This document shows positions 12,501 through 24,670 of a DNA stretch of 48,469 nucleotides, piece by piece. This stretch comes from Zygnema circumcarinatum (lineage: Eukaryota; Streptophyta; Zygnematophyceae; Zygnematales; Zygnemataceae): positions 5,281 through 53,749 of the forward strand of contig CM074804.1 of NCBI GenBank assembly GCA_037447605.1, in the 5' to 3' direction. Position numbers and translations under genes: made by a program. A model generated the notes under the pieces. The model was not told the DNA's origin. It made no database searches and saw only the letters and a program-made list of their open reading frames with translations. Positions within the stretch are counted from its first letter, which is position 1. The number at the start of each line of letters is the position of its first letter.

Positions 12501-15140
12501 TTATGGCTCGGCGGATGCTTCTCTGATTAGCCATTGACGGGGCCGACGCAGGGCAAGCCCGCGGCCAGCCGCCACGTGGCGGCGCAGGGCGCTCTCCTGG
12601 TGGAGTACGCGCGGCGGCAGTGGCTCCTCGCGGGCCGCAGTCCTCCCGCGGTCGGTAGAAGGGGAGGGATAATAACAATGCCTGCAACAGGCATGGAGGA
12701 ACATAGGAATCTGCTTCCTCATCGATGGGACCGATGAGCACTGTTCCCTATTTTGTCTATCTTATGGGTCACCTGACTTTGGTTGATTGCAGGTGGCAGC
12801 TGCTGCTTTGGCAATTGCAGCACAAGCAAATAAGGTAAACAGAAGGATGTTGTTAGACTTTCGGCCAACTTTGGCTGGTAGATCAGTCGTTGTCCTTTCA
12901 TGGAGATCGAGCCACGGTGAATTCTGTCCATGTCGTCAGCCTGATAGTGGCTGCTGACATGTGGTGTGCCAGGTGGCAGTTCCTGTGTCGGAGGTGAGCG
13001 CGGCGATGCACGCAGCTCTGAAGACTGCAGCGCTGCGCTACCGCGAGCTGCAGGTGTCGTATAATCCGCGACTTCATTTGTCCCTTTCCAATTCGCGCCT
13101 CTTTGGTTGCAGTCTTCTTCTCACCTTGAATGTCCTGATGGCGTCCCTTTGTGCGTTCCATATGAACTCGGCTGTTTCTCTCAACTGCTCTCCTGGCTTG
13201 ATTGGTTTTCGTGAGTCTCCTGAACCCGCGAGATCGTTGGGATGTGGTAAGCAGACAACGCTTGTAAAACACGGTCGGAAAATAATGGGAGGTTGCGATA
13301 TCAGCATTGACACGCTGTCACATCATCTTCCTTTCCTGCTGCGGGTGAGAGCACGCCCCTCGCTCGGTCAGATGGGGTGCCTTAGATCTACCTCCGCATG
13401 GGTGAACGAGTGGGGTCAGCAGTCTGCCGTGAGAAGAAACTGTTTTTTTTTATTTATTTATTTATTGCGGAGGGAGGATATGAAGTGGACACTGAGTAGC
13501 ATCTGTGGCGCCGTGTTTAAATAGTTCTATCGAAAGACTTCTTGTCAGTGCTGCCCGTGCATGTGTATCCATAAGGATTCACTTGTTTTCTTTTTCACAG
13601 TCGTGATGACACACACATTTGCCTACGTTGTCCATTTGTCCGTCGCTCGCCTCCGGAAGACCACATGGTCTCATGATGGGCTACGCAACCTTTGACCAAT
13701 GTTCAATGTCTCTGCGACTCTATTGTAGCTGTGTGGATGGCCTCGCTGCCAATGGAGCCACATTTACCGCATGTGGTTTTTGTTCATGGCGTTGTCATTC
13801 GCAGCATATTGAAGCAATTATCAAGGCTGAAGATGCAGATGAATCAGCTGCTATAAAGGGCGAGAAAAGAGGACAAGAGACTTCAAAGAAGAGGAGCACG
13901 TCCGCCAGGCTGGGCCATGACGCAGACATGGAAAGAGCTCCCAAGAAATCACACAGAAGCGGCCATGATGGGCTGATACAGGGAAGGACGAATGGGCGAG
14001 AGAATGTGCAGAATCTGGGGAGATTAGGCTCGGGCATAAATGGACAAGGGCCTCATAATACTGGAGCTGTGGCTGATTCAAATGTCGAGAGAGAAGGTGA
14101 GAAGCTTCTGGATGAAGGGAATGCAGAGAGGCGGGTGATGGCTGAGGACATTGTGAAGAAAAGCACGGACAAAGGAGCCGAAGAGATGACCCGTGGCAGG
14201 GCCTTCTATGACGACGCTGACCAATACCCCCCATCGTATTACGCAAGCTTGGTGGCTCGAGAGAGGTGAGAGGATACAGTTCCGATACAGCTTTGGCTGG
14301 ACAAGCAGAAGAGCTTGTTGCTGACTTGGATGGCTCTCTGCGGTGTGGTCGTACCGACCCAAACCAAGAATCTGTATCTGGCTCGGGTTGGAATACTGCG
14401 CTTGCGAGTGTGCGTCTGCGCCAAGTGAGTGGTGCCGGCAGCTGGCACACGGCTTGCGAGGTGCGATGTGGGCGGAAGTTGACGAATTGCGAATCGGTTT
14501 CAGGCTGACTCGTGCTGTTCGGCAGCGCTGACTGTTTGAAAGCTGTGACAGCTGCATGCACTTTCGTATCGATCGGATGATGGACTAGGTCGAGCTTCTC
14601 TGCATGCCACAATGACCTGGTTCAGTTAAGAAATGGGCGTAAGAGGAAGGAAATGCTTAGGTGGAGGTTTCGCACAGAGAATGAGGGAAAACGAGGAGCA
14701 CTACAGGCATATGTAGGATATTTTGATGGATGGGGAATGAATTACTGTCAAAACTTGTACCACATGTGCTAACAGCAAAATGTTGATGTGCTGGCTTCGT
14801 TTCCTTCTTATGTTTCAGAAGACTACGGAAAATCTCCGCTGCGCAACGGCGTATTGCGGAGAGAAATGCATTAAAAATTGCAGAATTGAACCAGCTACAG
14901 GAAGGGCAAGGACACATGCGACCAAGAGCCGGGTCTCATGCACCTGCCAGCGGAGCTATGGCTGCAAGAGATGGCGGAGGAGAACGGAACACGCCTGAAA
15001 CGGACGGTGCAGTTGGAGCAGCCCTCGCAGTTTCCAACGGAGAAACCGAACGAGCTTTGGACGACGAGGACGAACTTATTGAACGGCTGCTGCTGGCGGG
15101 AGTAGGGCCTCGCCGCCTGCGCTTCCTCCTCGCTTGGTGA
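9534..15140 (+). CDS. PTF2: PTF2-like plant TFIIB-related transcription factor
   Basis: Member of the TFIIB/BRF family of general transcription factors. Exons: 9534-9755, about 10528-10734, 11278-11352, 12126-12185, 12552-12650, 12793-12834, 12973-13053, 13805-14265, 14819-15140; total 1569 nt (522 residues). The N-terminus has a zinc ribbon (CAKCGKAG...CAACG). Cyclin-fold pieces follow: SREKLRRLAAQLRLS, GHAAEVLLAACVYVVIRRAGL, CDVRELGGTYRRL, PVVDPAVFIGRAISVLPAFE, SRHVAAQGALLVEYARRQWL and VAAAALAIAAQANK. The C-terminal part is charged, with YPPSYYASLVARER, a basic helix RKISAAQRRIAERNALKIAE and DDEDELIERLLLAGV, which match the PTF2 layout rather than TFIIB or BRF1. All phases agree if the second exon starts at 10528, but the two bases before it are GG, not AG, so that junction is uncertain. 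A BRF2-like protein is the alternative. Confidence 0.8.
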
Positions 15141-16833
15141 CCCTCCGGCACGCTGTGTGGCCGGCCCATTGAGACCACCCTGTGTTGTGCTGAAACCTTG
15201 TTGTTGCAGGTAAACATAGAAGTCATTCTTTGTGGATATTACAAACACGCACTTGCTACTTCCGGCTTGGAAAGCCGGGAAGAGGAAGGGGAGCAGGAAC
15301 CATGCATGCGAACTGTCCAAGAGGCGAGCATGCTTTACTTCTTTACCTTGACCTCTGGTGATTGCTTCATGTGTGGAACAAGCCTACACATTACAATGCC
15401 GAGTGCAATGAGTCTGGAGACATCCTTTCTTCCCCCTCATCCTTGTTCCTTGGTTTCTTAGGTCATTTTTGCACCGTCCACACTGTCTTCTTCCATCTGT
15501 CGGTGCACTAGTTGAAGGTTTTTTCCCCTTTTATTCCTATTGGTCCATGCGATTTTGATTAAGTGCATAGCGCAGCATTGTTTTTTAGAATCGTTTGTAT
15601 TTGAGAATTAGTGTGTACTGCTTTGAAAATGTTTGATGAGAAACCACTTTTGACGCCAGAATATTTTTTTTTTCAGGGATTGTTAGTTGTTCTTTGCCAA
15701 TCACTGAAAATGATTCAAATCCAAAGTTTTGTTGACTGGTGCAGGTGGCGCTCCTAAGGACTATCGGCGGTAGTTAATGCTTTTCTTATGGGGGAGAGGG
15801 TGAGCATAGTCCCGAGCAGCACTTGGGTCCTGGCGAGGGAATGGACAGTATTGCGCTCTTGTGGCGTGGAGTGTGATCTGATGAAGGTGGGAGAGGGGTC
15901 GAGAGCCCATGGGCTCTCTGTCACTCCGGTAGCCTGCCATTGGCCTTTAGGGCCTTCAGCCTTTAGCCTTTCCCCTGAGGCGCACTGCGACCTTGCAGTA
16001 GGCGAGAGTGTGGGAGGGAAGAACGGGCTCCAAAGTTTGCGCCATATTTGAAGTGATGGGTATTACTGCCGTTCATTCGTCCGTACCGCTCTGAAAAAAA
16101 GTTCTTGGTCCTACTTTTGTAGTTCGAGTCGGATTCAAGTTTTATAACGAAATATAAGAAGGTCGCATTTGCGGCCATCCGTACCCTCCCATTGCCGCCG
16201 CCCGTCGGTTGGGCGCTGCCGAGTGTCAACCATTGGATTGTTTGTTGGTCCGCCACGCGGTGTTGCGGTGTTGTCACGATCGCCGCCATGCCCAGGTTTG
16301 GAGGAGCGAGCCGAAATGGCGACAACACAGTCTAGAGACTAAAAACAGAGATTGATTCCCGCAAAAAAAGAATGTGAGCATTTGCACTTCAAACCCTGCG
16401 TTTAAAGTCGTCACAGGTCCTGTAGCAGACAAAAATGAAGTTCTTAGAGTGAACCCTAAAAACCAAGACACAAGATAATCAAGTTCTGCACAAGAGTGTT
16501 ACAATCGCCACAAACCGCTAGTGTTGGCTGCCGTGTTGGCTGTAAGGCAACCAACGAGGCTGCGCAACGAGAAAGACTCCCGTTTCTAAGTGCAGACCTC
16601 CCCGCGCCTTCGCTCAGACTGACTGCATGTGAGAGGGACTACGACCAAAAGTGTGAAGAATGCCATGCTCGCTCGCGTCACCGGAGGGTGAAATCTACGT
16701 GAAACAAATCTGGAGAGAAACCCTAACCCAAGCTAACACGGTGTTTGCAGTTTCAGACGCACGAAACAACAAGGGAATTAAGCTGTTGTCTCGAATCAGG
16801 TATGGCAGATAAGTTTGTAACTTGGAAGACAAC
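15141..16833. other. Intergenic stretch between convergent PTF2 and the unknown gene
   Basis: About 1.7 kb that should hold two 3' UTRs. I find no conserved protein segment on either strand. Confidence 0.45.
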
Positions 16834-18517
16834 CTACGACCTTGTTGGGTGCTGATTGTAGTGCGCCTTCCCATCCTTCTTCTTTGCAGCCGCCAGCTTA
16901 GCAGCTCGTGCTGCCGCCTCGGCCTTCGCAACTGCAGCCGGATCATCCTTCTTGGATTTACTTCTCTTTAGAGACGCCAACTTCTTTAGCCGCTCTCTTG
17001 CATCCGTTGCCAGAGTATCAGATGCGGCGCCTTCTTCTTGAGGAGGATTCCCTGTACTAACACCTTCCCCTTTGCTTTCCTCAGTTGTCTGCTCCGAACC
17101 TCCTGGGTTATCTTCCTTCTCTTCCCTTACCTTGTCTTTCTTTGCCTTCCGTCTCCTTGAGCTTTTGCTTTCTAATCCACCACCATCTCCTGCAGCTTCT
17201 GCTTGTTCAACAGCATCCACTCCTGCGGGTCCGCCGGCATGCGGAGCACCTGCATCTGTTGCACACTAAATGAGTATGAGCATCCCACAAAAAACAGTAT
17301 ATAACGCAGACGACCCTCCAAACAAAGACCGCAGACCGCAGTATTGTCAAGCCTTTCACCTATGGCAGAAGCTCCAAAAAGACTTCGATAATTCCCCGAT
17401 AATTCCCCGGACTTCGAGGAAAGTCGTGAAAACTAATCACATGCGGCGGCAGACAGCCATGACAAGAAGTAACCATAGGAACGAGGAGGGAAACTAAGAC
17501 CTTAAAAACACCTTCAGCTACGAGGATGATTGTGTGGCGAGCAAAAGTCAACTCTAGACTCAAAAGAGAGCATACACCCAGGACACGTGAACGCAGCAAT
17601 CCACGGGTCTCTTCTGACAATGAGAACCACTGGCCAGCAACAGTTCTGCAACATAGCAAACGAGGGTTGTAATACGACGAATTTTGTGAAAACAGACCTA
17701 ATCCACACATACTACATGACTGATTAGCCACAGCAGCAATAAGATCGCGTGTACAGTGCACACAATAAACCTAGAGGCAGTAATACAGGTGAACGTCCGA
17801 TTAACGGCTATATAGGAATGCGGTCAGAACAGTAAATTTCCCAGTAAGAATCCCATGTGAGTAAGGCTAGCAGACTGGCTGTTGAAAGGTGGATAGGTCT
17901 GCCAGCGTACCGCTCTTTCCGTTGGTATCAGGCAATCGAAACTGAGCCAGAACCGCCTCCAATTCTTCCATCTCTTTTTTCTTCTGCTCCTTCTTTGACA
18001 GCTGTCTTTCTGTCTCTTTCGGAGCAGCAGAGGGCGGTGCAAGTGCTTCGGGTTGCTTAGTGTCTGCCTCCTGCCTGCCAGCGGCATCCTCCTCGTCTCC
18101 CTCTGCATCATGCTCCTCCTCGGCCTCTCCCTCCCCCTCATCCTCGTCCTCTCCCTCGTCCTCCCCCTCGCTCTCCTCCCCCTGCTGCGCGGCAGACGCG
18201 TCTGCGGCGGCGGCAGCGGCGGGGCCCTGCGCGGGCGCGAGCGGGGGCGGGGCGGTGGTGGCGAAGTAGTCGTCGTCCTCCTCGTCGCAGTCGGCCCAGG
18301 ACGTCACCGTCACCTGCGTGGGAGCCCAGAATTGCGGCGGCTCGTCCCTGCCCTCGCCCTTGCTGCTGCTGCTGCTCTGCTCGGCGCCGCCCGAGCTCCC
18401 ATCGCGCCTCTCGCTCTTGCTCCTGCCTGGCTTTTTCCTGCGGCCTCCGAGCGCAGCAAAGATGTTGGAGCTGCTTATTGCCGGGAATCCATCATTTCGA
18501 GAGCTGCCTCCGACCAT
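16834..18517 (-). CDS. Uncharacterised acidic/lysine-rich protein
   Basis: I do not recognise a named family. Two exons, 18517-17911 and 17255-16834, give 1029 nt (342 residues and a TAG) in one frame. The N-terminal third has ISSSNIFAALGG, a basic Ser-rich stretch and then PPQFWAPTQVTVTSWAD followed by DEEDDDYFATTAPP. These two motifs look like conserved islands. The middle is a long Glu/Asp/Gly-rich acidic run, then a short predicted helix (KKEQKKKEMEELEAVLAQFRL). The C-terminal third is Lys/Ala-rich helix (ERLKKLASLKRSKSKKDD, then an Ala/Lys stretch). No signal peptide or membrane segment is visible. Composition suggests a nuclear or nucleolar, largely disordered protein; this is inference. 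It is divergent from NAL1. Confidence 0.75.
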
Positions 18518-18610
18518 CCTCGTCCTGTTGCGCCCTCTTCAGACAGCCTGCAATTCACCCGGCGCTCGCTTCTTCCCGGCAAGCAAGCAAGCAAGCGGGC
18601 GGGCGGGCGG

Positions 18611-18639
18611 CCCCTCGCCTCGCCTCGCCTCGCCTCGCG
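18611..18639 (+). repeat. CCTCG pentamer microsatellite
   Basis: About five tandem CCTCG units in the promoter of the minus-strand gene, within a broader C-rich tract extending to about 18780. Confidence 0.75.
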
Positions 18640-19002
18640 CCTTCCCCCTCCCCTCCCCGTCCGCTCCCCCCTCCTCCCTGTCCCCTCCCCTCCCCTCCTC
18701 TCCCCTCCGGCCCAAGCCAGGCTCTCTCCGAGCGCCCGCCTGCCCCTGCCCCGCCCCCGGCCCAGCGCCCGCCCGCCCGACAGCCAAAGGGGTGAGGGTT
18801 AAGGGTTGAGGGTTCAGCGACGCCCTCCGTCTCCCTCCGCCCGCCGCGGCGCCGTACGGTGTTCGAATGCCCTCCTGCCCCGCCTGCCGTACAGATCGTA
18901 CATGCCGTACACTCCCGAGGTGACGTACGGTCTGTACGGCAAGCGTCAGCCACCCGCCGCCGCCTTACGCCGACAACTGAAGGTTGCGTCAGTCGGTCAG
19001 TC

Positions 19003-19042
19003 GGTCAGTCCGTCCGTCCGTCCGTCCGTCCGTCCGTCCGTC
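19003..19042 (+). repeat. (CCGT)n microsatellite
   Basis: About nine CCGT units, preceded by related CAGTCGGT units from about 18989, in the divergent promoter region. Confidence 0.85.
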
Positions 19043-19720
19043 CCGGGGGGACCGCGGGCAGCGCATGCGCGCTCACCTCCCCCCGCGCGGAGTGGAGAAG
19101 GGACGGAGGGAGAAAGAGAGGGGAGGGAGAGAGAAGAGAGGGAGAGGCAGCCCTCGCACCGCCCACCAGCGCCAGCGCCTGCCCGCTGCCCGTCGCAGCT
19201 GAGCTCAGCTGAGCGCTGTGCAACTCCCCAGCACCGTCTGTCTCCTTCTCCGGAGCTTCACTGCGAGGAGGCAGGATGGTCTGATGGCGTTCCCAGGAGG
19301 GGTGGCTTTTTTTTCCAGAAAGGCTTCACTTTTGTAGGCGCGACCCCATCAGCTGAAGACAGCTGCAGGACGACACCTGAGCCCATGAGCAGTCGTTTTT
19401 CAACGCTACATCAATGCTAGTAAAGGGCTTGCGCTTGATCAGTGTCCGGTTAAAAGGTAAGGTTAGATTTCCCCATCGAAATTCCATGCGGAGCTGTGAT
19501 AGTACAATTCTTTTTAAGCTGAGCTTCTGCCGCTGTGCGCCGCGACACCGCAGCCTACCTTGCACCGGTTGGTTTCTCGGTCTTGTGTATGGGCTCTTTC
19601 TGATCACTCGTCCGCCTCCTCCATGCTGCTGTTCTGCAGGAGAGGACGGGGTTTCTCGCCACCACCACCGCGCCAGATGGACCTTCTGAAGTCGAGCACA
19701 AGCCAAACCGCCGATCCAGC

Positions 19721-22700
19721 ATGCAGTCGAAAGCAGTTCTGCGCAGCGGCTTCAGGGGCCGCGCTCCCGGCGTGTGGCGGCAGCGGTCGGGCAGCCCGAC
19801 GCTGCAGGCCTTCCAGTCGGCGGGGCAGCACGACAACGGCGTGACCGGGTTCGTGCGGTGGCCGCGGCTCAGCCACCAGCGCGGCTCCGCGGAGGAGCGT
19901 GCCGCCTACTTCAGCCGCCTGCAGTCCTCCAACTCGCCGGGGGCCGACGACTCGCCGCCGGTCGGCAAGCAGGCCACCACCCTCATGGAGCTCATGACCA
20001 TCCGCGCGTACCACAGCCGGACGCTGCGCCGCTACAGTCTCGGGACGGCGCTGGGCATGCGCACCAAGGGCGGGAAGCTGACGGACCTCCCGGCGATCCT
20101 GGTGTTTGTCGCCCGGAAAGTGCACGAACAGTGGCTGTTGGACTCTCAAAAATTACCGAGAGTGCTGCACGGACCTGAAGGCCACTGGTGCGACGTCGAT
20201 GTGGTGGAATTCTCGTATTATGGCAAGGCAGGATCATCTCCTTCTGAGCAGGTCTACACGGAGGTTGTGGAAGGCTTGCGTGGGAAGGACCCGAACATTG
20301 GACCAGGCTCTCAGGTCGCCAGCGAAGAAATGTATGGCACCCTGGGAGCTGTGGTGCGCAGTCGCAGAAACAACAAGCAGTTAGGGTTTCTCACCAACTG
20401 CCACGTAGCGGTAGATTTCAACCAGCCCAAGCAAAAGATGTATCACCCTTTGCCCCCCAGTTTGGGTCCGGGAATGTACCTCGGCTCTGTTGAGCGCGCG
20501 ACATCCTTCACGTCGGACTACGCGTGGTACGGTTGCTTTGCAGGAGAACACGCAGGTGCCATGCCCGCCTCTGTCGCCGGCACGTCCTTTCCTCGCATAT
20601 GGATGCTAACTTTTGTCTTGCGTTCAATTTTGGCATGCCGAAGTAGTGGTGAAGGGTTGTATGTGAGGCCGGGGAGGATCTCTTTTGTTTTCCCTGTGAA
20701 AGAGGTTTATTCAAACTGTTTCACGTATTTTAGGAGTTTGTTCAATTGTTGTTGTGTTTCTATTCACGCAAGCACCTTTGTTGGTAATCAGAGACGTTCG
20801 TTCGAGCTGATGGAGCCTTTATTCCTTTCTGGGAGAATTTTGACCTTCAGAACGTCAGGACATCTCTGAAAGGGATCGGGCGGATGGGCGAGGTGTATTC
20901 CATCAATTTGGATGACAAGATTTCGACCGTAGTGGGCCGCTGCGTGTTCAAGGTGCGGAGAGGTGGTTCTTCGTTTTAGCAAGTTATACAATCGTCCCAT
21001 CTTGCATTTTTCAAGAGTTCGATATGCTGACCAATTTGCCTAGGTCCATGGCTCTCTGCTTTCTGCCGCTGACGTTCATTTTTCTCTTAGAAGACTCGAG
21101 TTCACGTATCGCTCTTGCGTCCTCCACTTCTTAAGTCAAGCATTGCGTACCCTTAATTCTACCCACCTTCTTTGGTTGTTTCTTTGGTTAGTTTAACTTC
21201 ATTCAGTGTCACCATTTTTCCACCATTTTCTCTCAGATATTCTCCAAAAATGGTGTGGTTCGGCTATTCAGCCATAGGGCATTTATTGGTGCAATGCGCT
21301 ACTCTGTTGACTTGGTCAGGCTGACCTAGTTATGCTTATCATTAACCTAGAAGCAGGAATTTTACTTGGCAACTGAACCAGAAGTATTTGTGACATGTTT
21401 GAGATACAAATAAGAAGAGGCGCTAGAGTAGGTCTTGGTTGCTGCGTGCAGGGTAAACCTAGACCCTGTGGATAAACCTGCTACTGGGGAGGGCTATGTT
21501 GCAGCTGGGTGGAAGCTCTGGTCTCACTAGGGGTACTATTATGGCCTACGCGGTCGAATACACCGACGATAAGGGGATTTGTTTCTTTACAGACTTTCTG
21601 ATTTTAGGAGAGAATGGACGGCCGTTTGACATCGAAGGAGACAGTGGCAGTCTCCTCATGTTTGAAGCATCGGTATCGAGCCTGCCGCAGCCGATCGGGA
21701 TCATATGGGGAGGCACGGCCAACAGAGGCCGGCTAAAGCTGCGGAACGGCAACGGTCCCGAGGACTGGACGAGCGGAGTGGACATCGGCCGCCTCCTCGA
21801 CCTGCTTGAGCTCGACCTCGTCACCACGTCGGAAGAGCTCAAGGGTGAGCACCTGCGTTTCTGTCGTGCCCACAAAGTTTAGTGTTTCACAAGAGACTAG
21901 CCCTCTTTTCTGGTTTCCGTAGCTGCGATAAAGAAATATCTTTCGTCGGCCCCTCCTGTTGTCGGCTCGTATCTCTTGGGTCCTGGTTGCCCCTCTCCTT
22001 GTTAGGCACACTGGCGGCACAAGCTGCTAGCGAGTTTCAATGTCATCATGGAAGCTCCTGTAGGTGCCATGACGGGATGAAACTGGCAGCTAACTGATGG
22101 CCGGCTGCAAGGATAGGGAATCTGTTGGTACTGCCGTGCCCTGTATGACTCCCACGGTATGGGTTGTAAATAAACGTAAACTTTGTTACTTTTGGATCTT
22201 TACCTTGCAAAGGTGTCGTACGTCGCCTTTTAAAAAAATTGCACCAAAGTATTTGGGGGATAGTCTTCAGGATATAACTCGGTTCGTCAAGTAGTATCGA
22301 GTGCACACAGTTTTCGTAACCTCATTTTCTACAAAAGCAGAATAATAGCCTCCAAATAGATCACCTTCAATCAACTACCTCCATGAGTGCTTTACAGTTC
22401 TTAGCGTGTTACGAATTCTAGTTACTGTGTTGGATGACCTCCTACGGAATCCAAAGACAGATTCGTTTCGTGAGTTGTCATCCTGTTACCCTGTCGAGTA
22501 ACACTTGGGATGAAAATTTTTCCTCTGCTAACTTGGTGACAAAGAAAGGACTGTTTTTAAGCTGTCGCTTACTTCTACTCTGGTGGTTGGTCCAAAAATG
22601 GGTGGGACTATGGTTTGTCTCAGCCTTAAGGCTTCAGGATACAAGGTTCAGGGTTTAGGGTTTAGGGTTTAGGATTTAGGGTTTAGGCGGCTACACCCAG

Positions 22701-23052
22701 CGTTTGACGTCTGGTACCTGCTGCGTCTATTGAGTTGGGATTTGTGCACTTTATTGCTCGGACACTGGAAGGAGGATGTGGAATATACTGATGTGTTTAG
22801 GTGAGGGTGGCTGCAGTTGTGGCGATGGAGAGGCAGGAGAAGAACGACCAGGAGGCGGAGCAGAAGGCGCCCGCGGACGTGGAGGGTCACGGCGAGTTCG
22901 ACGGGAACGAGGCCCTCGACGGCGCCTCGAGTCGGGACGGGAAGAGGGCCGCCGCCTCGCACGACTCGAGCTCGGTCGAGCGCGAGCAGAAGAGGCAGCG
23001 GACCGACTCGCCTCGAGGGCTGCCGGCAAAAGACTTGCAAGATGGCAGATAG
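19721..23052 (+). CDS. NAL1: NAL1-like trypsin-like protein
   Basis: Member of the plant NARROW LEAF1 family, which has a trypsin-like fold and acts in leaf, vascular and auxin-related development. Firm exons: 19721-20555, 20792-20952, 21505-21844. They read through LMTIRAYHSRTLRRYSLGTA, DLPAILVFVARKVH, CDVDVVEFSYYG, GPGMYLGSVERATSF, RADGAFIPF, GICFFTDFLILGENG and PIGIIWGGTANRGRLKL. Catalytic candidates known from the rice protein are all present: His228 (FLTNCHVAVD), Asp285 (RADGAF) and Ser379 (EGDSGSL). The C-terminus is uncertain. An exon at 22006-22097 continues in phase and ends at a TGA, with TGTAAATAAA 70 bp later. A second exon, 22801-23052 (VRVAAVVAMERQ ... REQKRQRTDS), resembles the usual NAL1 tail with its terminal basic motif, but its phase does not join to the 22006 exon. 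The chosen start is the first ATG in frame. Confidence 0.9.
22166..22175 (+). terminator. Candidate polyadenylation signal after the short NAL1 form
   Basis: TGTAAATAAA combines UGUAA (used in green algae) and AAUAAA-like signals. It lies 70 bp after the TGA at 22095-22097 and well before the second possible last exon. Confidence 0.35.
22645..22687 (+). repeat. Interstitial telomere-like repeat
   Basis: About six TTTAGGG units with one variant (GATTTAGGG) and a leading TTCAGGG. TTTAGGG is the standard plant telomere unit. The run lies upstream of the possible last NAL1 exon. Confidence 0.9.
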
Positions 23053-24670
23053 ACCAGATGAGTAAGGCGCACTGTGTGCGTCAGCGGAAGTTATCTGAGT
23101 TGCTACCTCTTAGAGTAGACCATCACGCCAAAACGGAGGCCTTTGGCAAACGAGGCTCTCACGCCCTTTTGACCTCTGGTTACCAAATAAGAGCCGTTTG
23201 ACGTGGGGAGTTCATGGATGGTGAACCTGTAGAGCGGAAGCACTGCACGGCTGTTGAAGGCAGTGAGGGTGCCCGTCCGCTGACCAGCAGCTGCAAGGAG
23301 GTTCCAACCTGCTTTGTGCACTGTTGCAACTCTGCACCGCAGTTATTAAGTAAAGGGCCTCCTGCCTGCCTTCTCCTTCACGCCAATGGTCTTGGCCAGC
23401 AGCCATGCACAGCTGAGCTGGCAGGACCAGACAGAACAGGCAAATGCCCACTATGAAGCACTCTATTTTGCCACTCTTACCAAATGTGAGACAGTCAGCA
23501 GCGTTTCGTGCATTGGAGAATGGACGAAGTCGCCTCGGCTGTGATTGCCCTCCAGGCACACTTGGTCCCTGTCTCGAGACCTTAAGTTTGGCACACAATC
23601 GTCACTCTTCACTGTCGTTACTTCCTTATTATCTCAGCATGAATCGCTTTCATAAAATTGCAGATTGGTTTCTTGGCGTGGTGGCCTCCGCCACTTTGTG
23701 GTGCAACACGGGTCGAGTCGCCCCGCCCCGCCACACCCCGAGGCCGCGTTGCACGTATGGACGCTGCCGGGGGGGTCGCGCCCCTCCGATTCGCAGCCGC
23801 GTTGAGGCGCTCTTGAGAATGAAGAGCTGAGAGTTGGGGGGTTCGTCTGAATGTGCGGTCCGCGGGTTACCGTGCGTCACTCGCAGCTGCAGTAGGACAG
23901 GCTTTGAGTGCACCCAGAGTTTAAGTTGAGATCGCTCCAAGCACAGGAAGGAAAGGAAGATTTGCATGTGATGAGGATGATGTTAGAAATACCGAACAAG
24001 CAGGTCAACCAGTAAGTGATTTGCTTGCTGTTAAAAATCCTGATATGAAATGCTTCCACAAGTTGTAAACTCCATTTCCCTCTTTTTTTTTAAACAGTGT
24101 CCGCACGTTGTGTGAGCACCCGCGTGCGCAGAGGCAGGGGCCACTCTGCAGTTGCCGCTTGGCAACGCGTTGTCAGCAGTCAGACAGCATCCCGCCCTCG
24201 CATGCCAAGGCATGGTGCGGAGCGGAGCACAAGCCCCAGTTCGGGCGCTGGGTAGCCAGCAGCCAACTCCTACAGACGAGTGTCCGAAGTCCATAATGAG
24301 AGTACTGCCAGCGGCGAGCAGCGTGTGAATTGCCTTTGAACAGAGTTGAAGCCATGGACTAATTGGCCAAAAAGTTGCCCATTCTGCTTCTGTCAAGTAG
24401 TTTCGTCCACTCTGTTCCTGGTTGGTCGAAAAAATTCCATTCGCAATCCATCTCTGTACACACCTGCCTGCCTGCAATTTGCGGCAACTTCGTGCGCCCC
24501 CCTCGCCCTTTCCCCCTCCTCTGGTGTGGACCACACCACACCAAAGCCCAAAATCTTGCGGTGGAAGTTGGCGATCCACCCATCATGTGGGGCTTTACCC
24601 TCGCCATTCCTGCCCCCTCCCCTCTCCCAACCGGAGCCCATTTTTCGTATGAAACTCCTGATCTGTGCCG
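23053..24670. other. Intergenic stretch between convergent NAL1 and GEMIN2
   Basis: About 1.6 kb that should carry two 3' UTRs. No conserved protein segment was found on either strand, and no tandem repeat. Confidence 0.45.

Larger units (their letters stand above)
18518..19720. promoter_or_regulatory. Divergent promoter region of the unknown gene and NAL1
   Basis: 1.2 kb, very GC-rich near both ends. It holds an AAGC/GGGC run (about 18580-18609), CCTCG repeats, a TTAGGG-like stretch (18790-18817), six GTAC cores (18854, 18889, 18898, 18907, 18925, 18934) and a CCGT run. From about 19300 the sequence is less biased and probably contains NAL1 5' UTR and perhaps a leader intron. Confidence 0.55.
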
